The notes below the pieces were generated by a model. The model saw only the letters and a list, made by a program, of their open reading frames with translations, was not told the DNA's origin and did not search any database. DNA of 64,000 nucleotides, from the NCBI GenBank assembly GCA_015055515.1, contig SVIC01000004.1, forward strand, positions 1 to 64,000, in the 5' to 3' direction. Source of the stretch: Clostridiales bacterium. Lineage in GTDB: Bacteria > Bacillota > Clostridia > Christensenellales > UBA1242. Positions 31,501 through 41,130 of this stretch are shown here, one piece after another; the stretch's first letter is position 1, and every line of letters begins with the position of its first letter. The translations under genes and the position numbers were made by a program.

Positions 31501-31644
31501 TGTAGGAGGTCCCTCGAAGAACGAGAATATCTCCTTGCCCTTGTTGTGCTGTAAGCACTTTGACTTTACATCATTTTGTCGCCAGAAGGATAGTATTTCT
31601 TTTTCTGTCCTTGGCAAATTCAACTCTGCAACTTTCTTGTACAT
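28522..31644 (-). CDS. ileS: Isoleucyl-tRNA synthetase
   Basis: '[24 protein letters not shown]', '[10 protein letters not shown]', 'KLSKSLGNY'. Start set to [11 protein letters not shown] at 31644; the ORF extension upstream is leader RNA. Confidence 0.96.
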   Translation of the reverse strand: [1040 protein letters not shown]

Positions 31645-31661
31645 TTTTCTCTCCTTTAATA

Positions 31662-31893
31662 TAAAAAAATTCCTTAGCAAAAACAAGATTTCGCTAAGGA
31701 AATTATACCACTTGTTAATGCCCTTGGAGCCATCACTCCTCACTTCTATAACGGGAAGTCCCGGCATGGCCTACTATGTATTCAGCCAGCGACTCTGAGA
31801 GTGATAACGCACCTAAGACTATCGATTGCCTTGCACCACCCAGCAACTCTCTTAATGTCACATCTTACCACGCCTTGTCTCTCATAATAGCGT
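31662..31893 (-). promoter_or_regulatory. T-box leader of ileS (Ile specifier ATC)
   Basis: Stem I distal loop-like 'GGTGGTGCAAGG', specifier-like ATC at 31805-31803, 'AAGTGGTA' (TGGT complementary to ACCA), terminator TTCCTTAGCGAAA...TTTGCTAAGGAATTTTTT directly before the ileS RBS. Confidence 0.8.
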
Positions 31894-32149
31894 CTTTTTA
31901 TAACTAGATAAATATTCAGTTGTCGCATTGCACTCAGGTGGCGGATAAAATCGCCACCCTTGTACAAATAATAATGTCATAGATTACACTGGTAATAATG
32001 TATACGTCATATAATCCTAACACCCATATATTACATAATTTTGAAATAGTTGTCAAGTGTTTTTGTACTTTGCATTAACACACATGTTTTGATTAACAAT
32101 TACTTTATCTCTATATCCTAGTACAAATATAGTTTACACACTAATATTA

Positions 32150-33124
32150 TTAGTCTGCCAACTCATAATAATTAATTGTTGGATTGTCCTTTATTACCGC
32201 TAATCTTCTGTCTGCAATTTCTTTTGCTTCCATATATTCAGTTCTAACATCTTCTGCTACCTCGGTAGACATTTTGTTGATCCACTCTTCTGCAGTCTTA
32301 GGATCTTTCATCGCCTCGTTGTATTCTTCTTCCATCCTCTTCATATCCTCAATGCTGTAGTAGTATGGATTAGGAACTCCATTCCTAGACATCTCTCTGC
32401 CATATTCATCCCTTACTATCCCCAGCCTTGCATCTATCTTTTTCCTTCCTTCTGGCCCTGACTTCAATAACTCCAAATCTGCATCTATCTCTGCCCTAAT
32501 AGCATCATATCCTACTGCTTTCTTAAACAATTCTATTTCTTTTAATATTTTATCTCTATATAATACAGTTCCTATATGATTGCTGTTCTTAATTGCACTC
32601 TCAATCATTGGCATTGTCAATGGTAATAGATATTTGTCATTATCAAAGTTAATTGCCAGACCTTCCACTATATCAGGATCTTGCATGCACTGTTCTTTTG
32701 TAAATACCTGCTTTACCTTAGGCTTTTCCATCATGTAATAATAATCTTTATCATAAATTAAGCCTATTGAGGTATCGATTACCCATTTTCTGCCGCCACC
32801 AAAGTAACCTGTCTCTACAAATCCATGTCCGGCATAGTCTTTTCCTGCTGTTATTCTAAGCGACTCAATATCTGCGTGCACAACCACCGCATCATCGAAT
32901 GGTAACTGCATCAACCTTGCCCTGTCATAACAATGTCCATTGCACATTTCATTAACGAATAGCGTAATTGACGCAGGAAAACCACCAAAATTGTATGGTC
33001 TTAATCTATCAAATAATTCATCTGGGTAAGGGAAAATTTTGCCGTGCTTCACACCATAATCCATCATAAAATCCCTTAATTTTAACTTCGACCTATCTAT
33101 TATGCTCAAGCCTTCTTTTCTCAT
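32150..33124 (-). CDS. Hypothetical protein, possible transglutaminase-like cysteine hydrolase
   Basis: Ordered 'NGHCYDRARLM', 'AGHGFVET', 'WVIDTSIGLIYD' could be a Cys-His-Asp triad. Confidence 0.45.
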   Translation of the reverse strand: MRKEGLSIIDRSKLKLRDFMMDYGVKHGKIFPYPDELFDRLRPYNFGGFPASITLFVNEMCNGHCYDRARLMQLPFDDAVVVHADIESLRITAGKDYAGHGFVETGYFGGGRKWVIDTSIGLIYDKDYYYMMEKPKVKQVFTKEQCMQDPDIVEGLAINFDNDKYLLPLTMPMIESAIKNSNHIGTVLYRDKILKEIELFKKAVGYDAIRAEIDADLELLKSGPEGRKKIDARLGIVRDEYGREMSRNGVPNPYYYSIEDMKRMEEEYNEAMKDPKTAEEWINKMSTEVAEDVRTEYMEAKEIADRRLAVIKDNPTINYYELAD

Positions 33125-33349
33125 ATTCCATCATCCTTTTTTATCGAAACTTATTACCAAGCAACACAAAGTATCATTTGGTTATAACAACACATAATAT
33201 TTATTATACATATTATACCATACCCATATTTGTAATTGCAATACCCACTTATGCCCCAGAACGACATAAATTTTTATATTCACTATTGACTTTTTCCTAC
33301 TCATTGTGTTACGATATAATACATTTGAAGAAATTAGGAGAAAATATAC

Positions 33350-33928
33350 ATGGCACAATACGAATACACCAATATGCTAGATTTATTAACAGAAAGAGTT
33401 GAGGCAATTGGAACAAGCAACGAAGATGAACTATTTGATTACAATCTAGAGTTAACAATGGAATATGCTGATGGCGAGACCATATATGGTCATATGCAGG
33501 ACAATATCCAGTATAACGCTATCAATGAGTCAGAGGTTAACTCATATGGTGACAATATTCTATACAATTCTGGTGCACTTACATTCCGTGATACATCACT
33601 AATTATAGACAATGAGGCTGTGAATACTTTTGTAGCAGATCTTATTGCAAATGGTGAAGATGATGTTATGGCAGATTACCCTAACCTAATATCATTCTTG
33701 GCTACTGCTAATGTTGAGGCTATTGCTAAGTTTGATGGCAAGATTTATTCTTGGATAGAGACTTGCAAGGAGACTTCTAGCGAAATGCTAAATAAAGAGA
33801 CAGATTATTCTGGAATGCAGTACAAGAAGTATTATTATAGAAAGCATAATCTAGCAAAGATGACAGATTGCTATAACAAACTAGCATCTTTTGCAAAAGA
33901 AAACTATTCCGATATGATTAGCGAATAA
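33350..33928 (+). CDS. Hypothetical protein, paralog of 34136-34768
   Basis: 'YPNLISFLATANVEAIAKF...IYSWIETCK...YNKLASF' shared with the next gene. Confidence 0.6.
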   Translation: MAQYEYTNMLDLLTERVEAIGTSNEDELFDYNLELTMEYADGETIYGHMQDNIQYNAINESEVNSYGDNILYNSGALTFRDTSLIIDNEAVNTFVADLIANGEDDVMADYPNLISFLATANVEAIAKFDGKIYSWIETCKETSSEMLNKETDYSGMQYKKYYYRKHNLAKMTDCYNKLASFAKENYSDMISE

Positions 33929-34135
33929 GATAAAAAAGCGATAAGGTAATTACCCTATCGCTTTTTTTATTTTTAATGACTTTAATTGCTTTTTTAGTTA
34001 AATTTTCTATTTTCTTAATAACTATGTTATTTATTTTCGTTATATACAGACTGTATTTTTTATTTATACTTGACAAAGTATAGTGCTTTTTATTATACTT
34101 ATAATAACAAATATTGTTATATAGGAGAAAATGAA

Positions 34136-34768
34136 ATGGCAAAATACACCGAAATAAGTTCTTTTGAACAATTATTATCACAAAGAGTTGCGGACTCTCA
34201 AAACCTAGAGAAGGAAGATAATTTGTCTGATAACATTGTAGAAATTTTTTGGGATAAGGAAGAATTCTCTAACCCAGATATGTTCATAAACACTATTACT
34301 GCGAACTTTAATAGACTAAGACTTCCAGGAGAAGAATCTACAGAAATTAATCAATTCCCTTTTAATAAGATTAAGGAACACCCAAAGAGTGTATCTTGTA
34401 AGAATAGTGAAATTCAAGATGAAATGAAATTCATTACAGAAGAGATTCAAGATGAAATAATGTCAAAGTATCCTAACCTAGTTACTTTCTTAGCTACTGC
34501 AGATGTAGATACATTGGCGAAATTTTCAGATAGAATACCTGAATGGATCAAAGGTTGCGAAAATAATTATCTAACATCCATTAAGTCTGCAGGATTAAGA
34601 CTAGACAATACTCATCTTGCATTGGCAAAAGATAGACAGGCTAAGATAATAGCTATGAAAGACAGCTATAACAAATTAGCAGATTTTACTAATCTTAAGG
34701 TGTCTCAACAATTAGATTTGCTTAATCTAGATGTTCCTACTGATACAAAAGAAGAAATGGGAGAATAA
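34136..34768 (+). CDS. Hypothetical protein, paralog of 33350-33928
   Basis: 'YPNLVTFLATADVDTLAKF...IPEWIKGCE...YNKLADF'. Promoter TTGACA upstream, RBS aggag, start at MAKYTEISS. Confidence 0.6.
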   Translation: MAKYTEISSFEQLLSQRVADSQNLEKEDNLSDNIVEIFWDKEEFSNPDMFINTITANFNRLRLPGEESTEINQFPFNKIKEHPKSVSCKNSEIQDEMKFITEEIQDEIMSKYPNLVTFLATADVDTLAKFSDRIPEWIKGCENNYLTSIKSAGLRLDNTHLALAKDRQAKIIAMKDSYNKLADFTNLKVSQQLDLLNLDVPTDTKEEMGE

Positions 34769-34845
34769 AACCAAGCAAAAGAATTAAAAGTGATAAGCAT
34801 TAATCCGCTTATCACTTTTTTTGTCAATGATATATGCTGTACTAT

Positions 34846-34971
34846 ATATTATCGGAAGTTGGAGGAAAGCAGGCGTTAGCCTATTTTCATACAACTGATG
34901 TTTATTCAATCTATGTATCTACAATTTATTGTAGATTTGCGTTAGCAAACATAATTTGGAGCATAGTGAAC
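34846..34971 (-). repeat. Dispersed structured repeat A, copy 2
   Basis: Reverse complement closely matches window positions 1-126. Confidence 0.85.
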
Positions 34972-34979
34972 AAATCATA

Positions 34980-35972
34980 CTATTTACAGCCAATAGCCTT
35001 ACGCACTCTGTCTAGTGTCTTTCTAGCAACTCGTCTTGCCTTCTCTGCACCTGCTCTTAAGATCTCATCCACTTCTGACCTGTGCGACATATAATAGTTA
35101 TATTTCTCCCTCATAGGAGTTATAAATCTGTTCATCACCTCGAATAACGCTTTCTTTGCATCGCCCCAGCCAATGCCAGAACTCAATCTTTTCTCAAACG
35201 CCTTTATTTCTTCCTCTGTAGCAAATAACTTGTATAATTTGTTGATTGTGCAATCCAGTGGCTTTGGATCGGTAGGAAGAGAACTATCGGTTACTATCCT
35301 ATTAATAGTCTTTTGCAATGTCTTTTCATCGCAGAATAGTGGTATAATGTTACCATAACTCTTAGACATCTTTCTGCCATCCAATCCCTCTAATGTTGCT
35401 ACTTCTTTCTCAATATGCTCCATAGGAGATTTCAATATATTGCCATACTTGATATTGAAATTATGTGCAATATCCCTAGCGATCTCAATGTGTTGCTTCT
35501 GATCTAGTCCTACTGGTACATAATCACTATCCACCAGCAATATATCTGCCGCCATTAATATTGGATAATTATATAATCCCATATTAATGCCCTCATCGGC
35601 AGTAACACCAGCCTCCGCATTCTTCTCTACAATGGCCTTGTATGCATGGGCTCTGTTCATCAACCCTTTAGGTGTGACATTACATAATATCCAATTCAGT
35701 TCAAATGTCTCTGGCACATCCGACTGCTTGTAGAACACTACCTTATTAGGATCCAGTCCGCAAGCAAGCCATGTAGAAGCTAACTCATATGTATAATCTA
35801 CCAACTCTTTTCCAGTCTGCAGACTAGTCAATGCGTGATAATCTGCAATAAAATAATACGCTTCATTGTCCGCACTATTGCTAAATTCAATAGCAGGCTT
35901 GATAGCACCAAAATAATTACCTATATGTGGTATGCCGGTTGGCTTAATACCAGTCAAATATCTCTTCATCAC
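34980..35972 (-). CDS. trpS: Tryptophanyl-tRNA synthetase
   Basis: 'TGIKPTGIPHIGNYFGAI', 'GLDQKQHIEIARDIA', 'KMSKSYGN'. Confidence 0.96.
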   Translation of the reverse strand: MMKRYLTGIKPTGIPHIGNYFGAIKPAIEFSNSADNEAYYFIADYHALTSLQTGKELVDYTYELASTWLACGLDPNKVVFYKQSDVPETFELNWILCNVTPKGLMNRAHAYKAIVEKNAEAGVTADEGINMGLYNYPILMAADILLVDSDYVPVGLDQKQHIEIARDIAHNFNIKYGNILKSPMEHIEKEVATLEGLDGRKMSKSYGNIIPLFCDEKTLQKTINRIVTDSSLPTDPKPLDCTINKLYKLFATEEEIKAFEKRLSSGIGWGDAKKALFEVMNRFITPMREKYNYYMSHRSEVDEILRAGAEKARRVARKTLDRVRKAIGCK

Positions 35973-36104
35973 ATCATCCCTTTATATTCTAATACACCAA
36001 TCCTAGCACATCACCTCCCCATTTGTCAAGGAAGAATGCCTTAGGACAAAAAAATAAGTTGTACACATTCTATTTCTATTTGTGTACAACTCTAATATTT
36101 TTTC

Positions 36105-36446
36105 TTATTCTCTTTCCATTTGTTCGCCAAATACAATATCAACATATCTGCTGGCATTTCTTATGTCTACTTCATAACGGTCTGTCTTGTATTCCTTATC
36201 CGACAACCTCACAATTTGATTTAATACAGATACTCTTTGTTTGTCACTCATACCTGCTATTTCTTCTCTTACCTTGCCACTCCTCTCATACATTTCATCT
36301 TGTATACATTGGCATACTCTGCCACTGTGCACTTCATACAGCGCATTTTCTAAATCTGTTATTTTCAAGGCTTCTGCCCATATATCTTTTGCCTTCTGCC
36401 TTATATCTCTTTTTTCCATTATATACTTTGCCACAATATTTGCCAT
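36105..36446 (-). CDS. Hypothetical protein
   Basis: 113 aa ORF followed by a terminator (GTTGTACACA...TGTGTACAAC TTATTTTTTT). Confidence 0.55.
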   Translation of the reverse strand: MANIVAKYIMEKRDIRQKAKDIWAEALKITDLENALYEVHSGRVCQCIQDEMYERSGKVREEIAGMSDKQRVSVLNQIVRLSDKEYKTDRYEVDIRNASRYVDIVFGEQMERE

Positions 36447-36550
36447 GATTTACTCCCTAGTATCTCTATTACTGAATTATATTATAGATATTCGCAGTTG
36501 TCAATACTAGTTTAAAAAAAAGCACTAGATTATTATCTAATGCTGATATT

Positions 36551-37237
36551 CTAATACCCACGAAGACAAACTTCATCTATGCACCCAGCCAGAATTTCCT
36601 TATACTCTTCTGCCTCTTCTTTCTTAATATCACTTAGTCCCGCCGATATACAACTATCGTTGTCTACAAAATGCTGTAAGTATACTCTCTTTGCACCCGA
36701 TATATCCTGTGCCATTGTCCTTATCGCTTCTATATCATGATATTCTCTAACTAAAGTGGTGCGGAACTCATAGTCTACCCCGCCGGACTTCAGTATTTCT
36801 ACACTCTCTCTAATTTTGTGGATATCTACTTGCGGTTTGCCTGTAATCTCTGGATACTTATCAAATGCGTTCTTGATATCCATAGCCACATAGTCCACTA
36901 GCCCCTCATCTACAATCTTCTTTAATACCTTTGGATTAGTTCCATTTGTGTCTAACTTTACCTTGTAGCCTATCTCTTTTATCTCTCTAATAAAATCTAT
37001 CAGGTCGTGTTGCAAGGTTGGCTCACCACCACTAATGACAACTGCCTCCAGCATACCATAACGCTTTCGAAGGAATGTCATAATCTCATCATTATCTAGT
37101 ATCTGATGTTCCTGTACCACTAGCCCACTGTTGTGGCAAAAAGGACACAAAAAATTACAGCCACCGGTAAATAACACGGCACAGCAATATCCTGGATAGT
37201 CCACTAGGGACAATTTCTCAATGCCACTAATCCTCAT
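36551..37237 (-). CDS. nrdG: Anaerobic ribonucleoside-triphosphate reductase activating protein (radical SAM)
   Basis: 'LFTGGCNFLCPFCHN' CxxxCxxC-type motif, 'VVISGGEPTLQ', adjacent to nrdD. Confidence 0.85.
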   Translation of the reverse strand: MRISGIEKLSLVDYPGYCCAVLFTGGCNFLCPFCHNSGLVVQEHQILDNDEIMTFLRKRYGMLEAVVISGGEPTLQHDLIDFIREIKEIGYKVKLDTNGTNPKVLKKIVDEGLVDYVAMDIKNAFDKYPEITGKPQVDIHKIRESVEILKSGGVDYEFRTTLVREYHDIEAIRTMAQDISGAKRVYLQHFVDNDSCISAGLSDIKKEEAEEYKEILAGCIDEVCLRGY

Positions 37238-37257
37238 ATATTTTCTTCCCTTATTAT

Positions 37258-38166
37258 TTATTTCAATGTATTGATATAATTCACAGCCTCTGTACCAGCC
37301 ACAGCACCATCACCTATGGCAGTGGCTACCTGCCTTACGCTCTTCACTCTGCAGTCTCCCGCTACGAACAATCCGTCCGTCTTGGTATGACAGGTCTCAT
37401 TTGCCACAATGTATCCAGCCTTATCTATATCTACTACATTAGCGAATTTTGCATTGTCTGGTACTTGACCAATAGCCACAAATAGAGCATTGGTGTTTAT
37501 AACAAATTTGTTACCTTCGTTGGTTGTGAATTCTACCTTCTCCAATTTCTCATCGCCGATTAACCCACTTGCTACCGCATTCTGAATTAACTCTATCTTG
37601 CTATTATCTCGTATTGCATCCTCTAGTGCTTTTTCGCCGAAGAATCGGTCGAACATAGTAACCATAGTTACCTTGCTACAATATCCCGCTAACATCAATG
37701 CATACTGCATGGCACTATTGCCATCACCAACAAGTGTCACATCTTTACCAGCAAAGAATGGTCCATCACATATGGCACAATAATATACACCATTGCCTAA
37801 GAACTTCTCTTCGTTCTCCAATTTCAGTTTTCTAGCAGTTACGCCGTTGGCTATAACTACGCTCAATGCCTCATATGTATTATAGTTGGTCTTTACCTCA
37901 AATGTTTTGCCATTCTTCACTATGCTTTCCACATCTTCCAATTCAAATGTTACGCCTAGGTCTATTATTTGATCAAATATCTTGTCAGACAACTCCGCAC
38001 CCGACACAGTCTTTAGCGTTGGATAATTCTCCACCTTAGGTGATTTGGCTATCTGTCCGCCATAGTTCTCTCTCTCCAGAACTAACACTTTCTTATTACT
38101 TCTTAGAGCATAAAGGGCGGCTGTCATTCCAGCCACCCCACTGCCAATTATGATAACATCGTACAT
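37258..38166 (-). CDS. trxB: Thioredoxin reductase
   Basis: 'IIIGSGVAGMTAALYALR', 'YYCAICDGPFF', 'GDGNSAMQYAL', 'LFVAGDCR'. Confidence 0.9.
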   Translation of the reverse strand: MYDVIIIGSGVAGMTAALYALRSNKKVLVLERENYGGQIAKSPKVENYPTLKTVSGAELSDKIFDQIIDLGVTFELEDVESIVKNGKTFEVKTNYNTYEALSVVIANGVTARKLKLENEEKFLGNGVYYCAICDGPFFAGKDVTLVGDGNSAMQYALMLAGYCSKVTMVTMFDRFFGEKALEDAIRDNSKIELIQNAVASGLIGDEKLEKVEFTTNEGNKFVINTNALFVAIGQVPDNAKFANVVDIDKAGYIVANETCHTKTDGLFVAGDCRVKSVRQVATAIGDGAVAGTEAVNYINTLK

Positions 38167-38172
38167 AATTAA

Positions 38173-40560
38173 TTATTTCTTTAATCCTTCTATGTATTTC
38201 TTAATCTCTGATGCATTATCTAGGATGATAGTCATATCACCATTAGGAACGATTAGAGTAGGTGCATTCTTCACACCATATTCATCACATAGCGCCTTAT
38301 TCTGAGTAGCGTCTATTAACTCATAATCAAATCCTGCGTTAGATAATACCATCTTAGCCATCTTGCAGTTAGGACATGTAGGGGTTGTAAATAACATTGG
38401 CTTTATATTAGCCTTAGTCTCTTTTTTCTCCTTTTTTGGTATGGAGCAACCATTTCCATCACATTCTACCTGCTTTTCTTTCATTACAGACTTAGATATA
38501 TCATAAGTCTTTCTCTCTATATATTCTTGGCTCTTACCATCATTCCAGTTAGCCACTGGTCTATAGTATCCAGTAATACGGCTATATACCTCTGTCTTTG
38601 CACCACAATGAGGACAAGTAGCAACCTCACCTGCAATATATCCGTGAGTAGCACATACAGAATATGTTGGGCTCATTGTATAATAAGGTAACTTGTAGTT
38701 CTCTGCAATCTTCCTTACCAAGTTCATTGTAGCCTTCCAATCCTCTAGTCTCTGACCTAAGAATGTATGGAATACTGTACCAGATGTATATAGTGTCTGC
38801 AATTCATCTTGTACATCTAGTGCTGTGAATAGATCCTCTGTGTAGCCTACTGGTAGGTGACTAGAGTTGGTATAATATGGTGTATTGCAGTCCTCTGTTG
38901 CAGTAATAATATCTGGCCAACGCTCCTTATCATGCTTTGCAAGTCTATAAGAGGTAGACTCTGCAGGAGTAGCCTCTAGGTTGTATAGATCACCATACAT
39001 CTCTTGGTAATCACTTAGTCTCTCTCTCATGAAATTAAGTGTCTTCTTAGTGAATTCTACTGCCTCAGGATTAGTAAGATCTTTGCCCAGCCATACAGCA
39101 TTTAAGCATGCCTCATTCATACCCACTAGACCGATTGTGGAGAAGTGGTTGTTGAATGTTCCCAAATATCTCTTAGTGTATGGATACAATCCATTCTCTA
39201 ATAATTTAGTAATAGTGTCTCTCTTGATCTTAAGGCTACGTGCAGATATATCCATCATCTTGCCTAATCTGTCGAAGTATTCTTCTTCTGTCTTAGATAG
39301 ATATGCAATTCTAGGCATATTGATAGTAACTACACCTACACTACCAGTGCTCTCGCCCGATCCGAAGAAACCACCAGATTTCTTACGTAGTTCTCTTAGG
39401 TCTAGTCTTAGTCTACAACACATACTTCTTACATCACTAGGCTCCATATCAGAGTTGATATAATTAGAGAAGTATGGAGTTCCGTACTTAGTTGTCATTT
39501 CGAACAATAACTTGTTATTCTCTGTCTCTGACCAGTCGAAATCACGAGTGATAGAATATGTAGGGATTGGATATTGGAAACCTCTGCCATTAGCATCACC
39601 CTCTATCATAATCTCGATAAACGCCTTATTTACCATTGCCATTTCTTTCTCGCAATCTTTGTAGCAGAAGTCTTGCTCCTTACCACCTACGATTGCTGGT
39701 AACTCCGCTAGGTCCTTTGGTACAACCCAGTCTAATGTAATATTAGTAAATGGTGCCTGAGTACCCCAACGAGAAGGAGTATTTACACCATATATGAATG
39801 ATTGAATACATTGCTTAACTTCTTTGTATGATAGATTATCTATCTTTACAAAAGGTGCTAGATATGTATCGAATGATGAGAATGCCTGAGCACCAGCCCA
39901 CTCATTCTGCATTATTCCAAGGAAGTTAACCATTTGGTTACAAAGAGTACTTAGGTGACTAGCAGGGCTAGATGTGATCTTACCAGGAACTCCACCTAAT
40001 CCTTCCTTGATCAATTGCTTTAGTGACCAGCCTGCACAATATCCTGTAAGCATAGATAGATCGTGAATGTGGATATCTGCATTCTTGTGTGCTTGCTCTA
40101 TCTCTTTGTCGTACACATCACTTAACCAGTAGTTCGCAGTAATGGCACCACTATTGGATAGAATTAATCCACCTACGCTATATGTTACTGTAGAGTTCTC
40201 TTTTACTCTCCAGTCTGCCAACTTCAAATATTTGTCCACAGTAGCCTTGTAGTCAAGGAATGTATTGTTGATATTTCTGATCTTCTCATGATCTCTACGA
40301 TATATAATGTATGCCTTCGCTACATCCTCGTAACCGTTCTTCATAAGTACAGATTCTACTATATCCTGGATGTCCTCTACTGTAGGTATGCTATCTGGGA
40401 ACTTCTCTGTGATATATAATTCTGTTATCTTAGCCATTTTCTTTACATCTTTGATCTCTCCATCACCAATGGACATCATTGCCTTAGCGATAGCATTCTC
40501 GATCTTAGATATATCATAATCAACTAACCTTCCATCTCTCTTTCTTATCTTTGTAATCAT
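38173..40560 (-). CDS. nrdD: Anaerobic ribonucleoside-triphosphate reductase with C-terminal glutaredoxin/NrdH-like domain
   Basis: ATP-cone N-terminus 'ITKIRKRDGRLVDYDISKIENAI', zinc-binding 'CATHGYIAGEVATCPHCGAKTEVYSRITGYY', then 'MLFTTPTCPNCKMAKMVLSNAGFDYELID...NAPTLIVPNG'. Confidence 0.92.
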   Translation of the reverse strand: MITKIRKRDGRLVDYDISKIENAIAKAMMSIGDGEIKDVKKMAKITELYITEKFPDSIPTVEDIQDIVESVLMKNGYEDVAKAYIIYRRDHEKIRNINNTFLDYKATVDKYLKLADWRVKENSTVTYSVGGLILSNSGAITANYWLSDVYDKEIEQAHKNADIHIHDLSMLTGYCAGWSLKQLIKEGLGGVPGKITSSPASHLSTLCNQMVNFLGIMQNEWAGAQAFSSFDTYLAPFVKIDNLSYKEVKQCIQSFIYGVNTPSRWGTQAPFTNITLDWVVPKDLAELPAIVGGKEQDFCYKDCEKEMAMVNKAFIEIMIEGDANGRGFQYPIPTYSITRDFDWSETENNKLLFEMTTKYGTPYFSNYINSDMEPSDVRSMCCRLRLDLRELRKKSGGFFGSGESTGSVGVVTINMPRIAYLSKTEEEYFDRLGKMMDISARSLKIKRDTITKLLENGLYPYTKRYLGTFNNHFSTIGLVGMNEACLNAVWLGKDLTNPEAVEFTKKTLNFMRERLSDYQEMYGDLYNLEATPAESTSYRLAKHDKERWPDIITATEDCNTPYYTNSSHLPVGYTEDLFTALDVQDELQTLYTSGTVFHTFLGQRLEDWKATMNLVRKIAENYKLPYYTMSPTYSVCATHGYIAGEVATCPHCGAKTEVYSRITGYYRPVANWNDGKSQEYIERKTYDISKSVMKEKQVECDGNGCSIPKKEKKETKANIKPMLFTTPTCPNCKMAKMVLSNAGFDYELIDATQNKALCDEYGVKNAPTLIVPNGDMTIILDNASEIKKYIEGLKK

Positions 40561-40609
40561 TTTCCTTTCTCCTTTGAATACTATATTTAGTGGTTTTTGA
40601 TTTTGATAA

Positions 40610-40625
40610 ACACAAGATATTGTGG
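40610..40625. promoter_or_regulatory. NrdR-box-like operator upstream of nrdD
   Basis: ACACAAGATATTGTGG. On the minus strand it lies just downstream of TTGACA-17 bp-TAGCAT. Confidence 0.6.
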
Positions 40626-40954
40626 TTTAACTGTCTCTATGCTAGCATATCTAGATATGGCTGTCAAACAAAAATATATACTTTTCAAAAAAAATTTTCT
40701 TTCACCCAAGCCCTGTCGCTCGAATTTCAAAACCTCTCTTATCGTATAATAAATAATTTTTTTTGTCTAATGTTTTTGACCTCTTTTTGCAAAGTTTTTG
40801 AAAAACTTTTTTGCCTATTTTTGACATGTCACACTTATTGTCAGAAAGATACAATTATTAGCCCAAAAGTCATCGTTCGACAATTTACGCCAAAGACAAA
40901 AAAATAGCAAATGATCTACCACCTGCTATTTTTTGTGTATTCACCATCAGTATA

Positions 40955-41125
40955 TTTAACTCATTACTGATATATATTCATCAATTGGAATAATAAATGA
41001 CAACTCCGCTTTTGTACTTAAAGAGGTACTTGTCTTAAAAGATATTATGCCAATCAACTTTCCCTCGTCAGTAAATACAGGCGCAAACAATTGAAATTGT
41101 TCAAATCCAAATCTTTTCTTCACAA
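40955..41125 (-). pseudogene. C-terminal remnant of a trypsin-like protein
   Basis: Open frame KKRFGFEQFQLFAPVFTDEGKLIGIISFKTSTSLSTKAELSFIIPIDEYISVMS* without a start or catalytic region. Confidence 0.4.
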
Positions 41126-41130
41126 TCTTA

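Noticed and set aside
31782-31967. 61-aa minus ORF upstream of ileS
   Set aside because: Falls in the T-box leader region.
33918-34181. 87-aa minus ORF between the tandem paralogs
   Set aside because: AT-rich intergenic and promoter sequence; overlaps the start of the second paralog.
36023-36448. 141-aa plus ORF opposite 36105-36446
   Set aside because: Antisense to a more plausible minus-strand gene with its own terminator.
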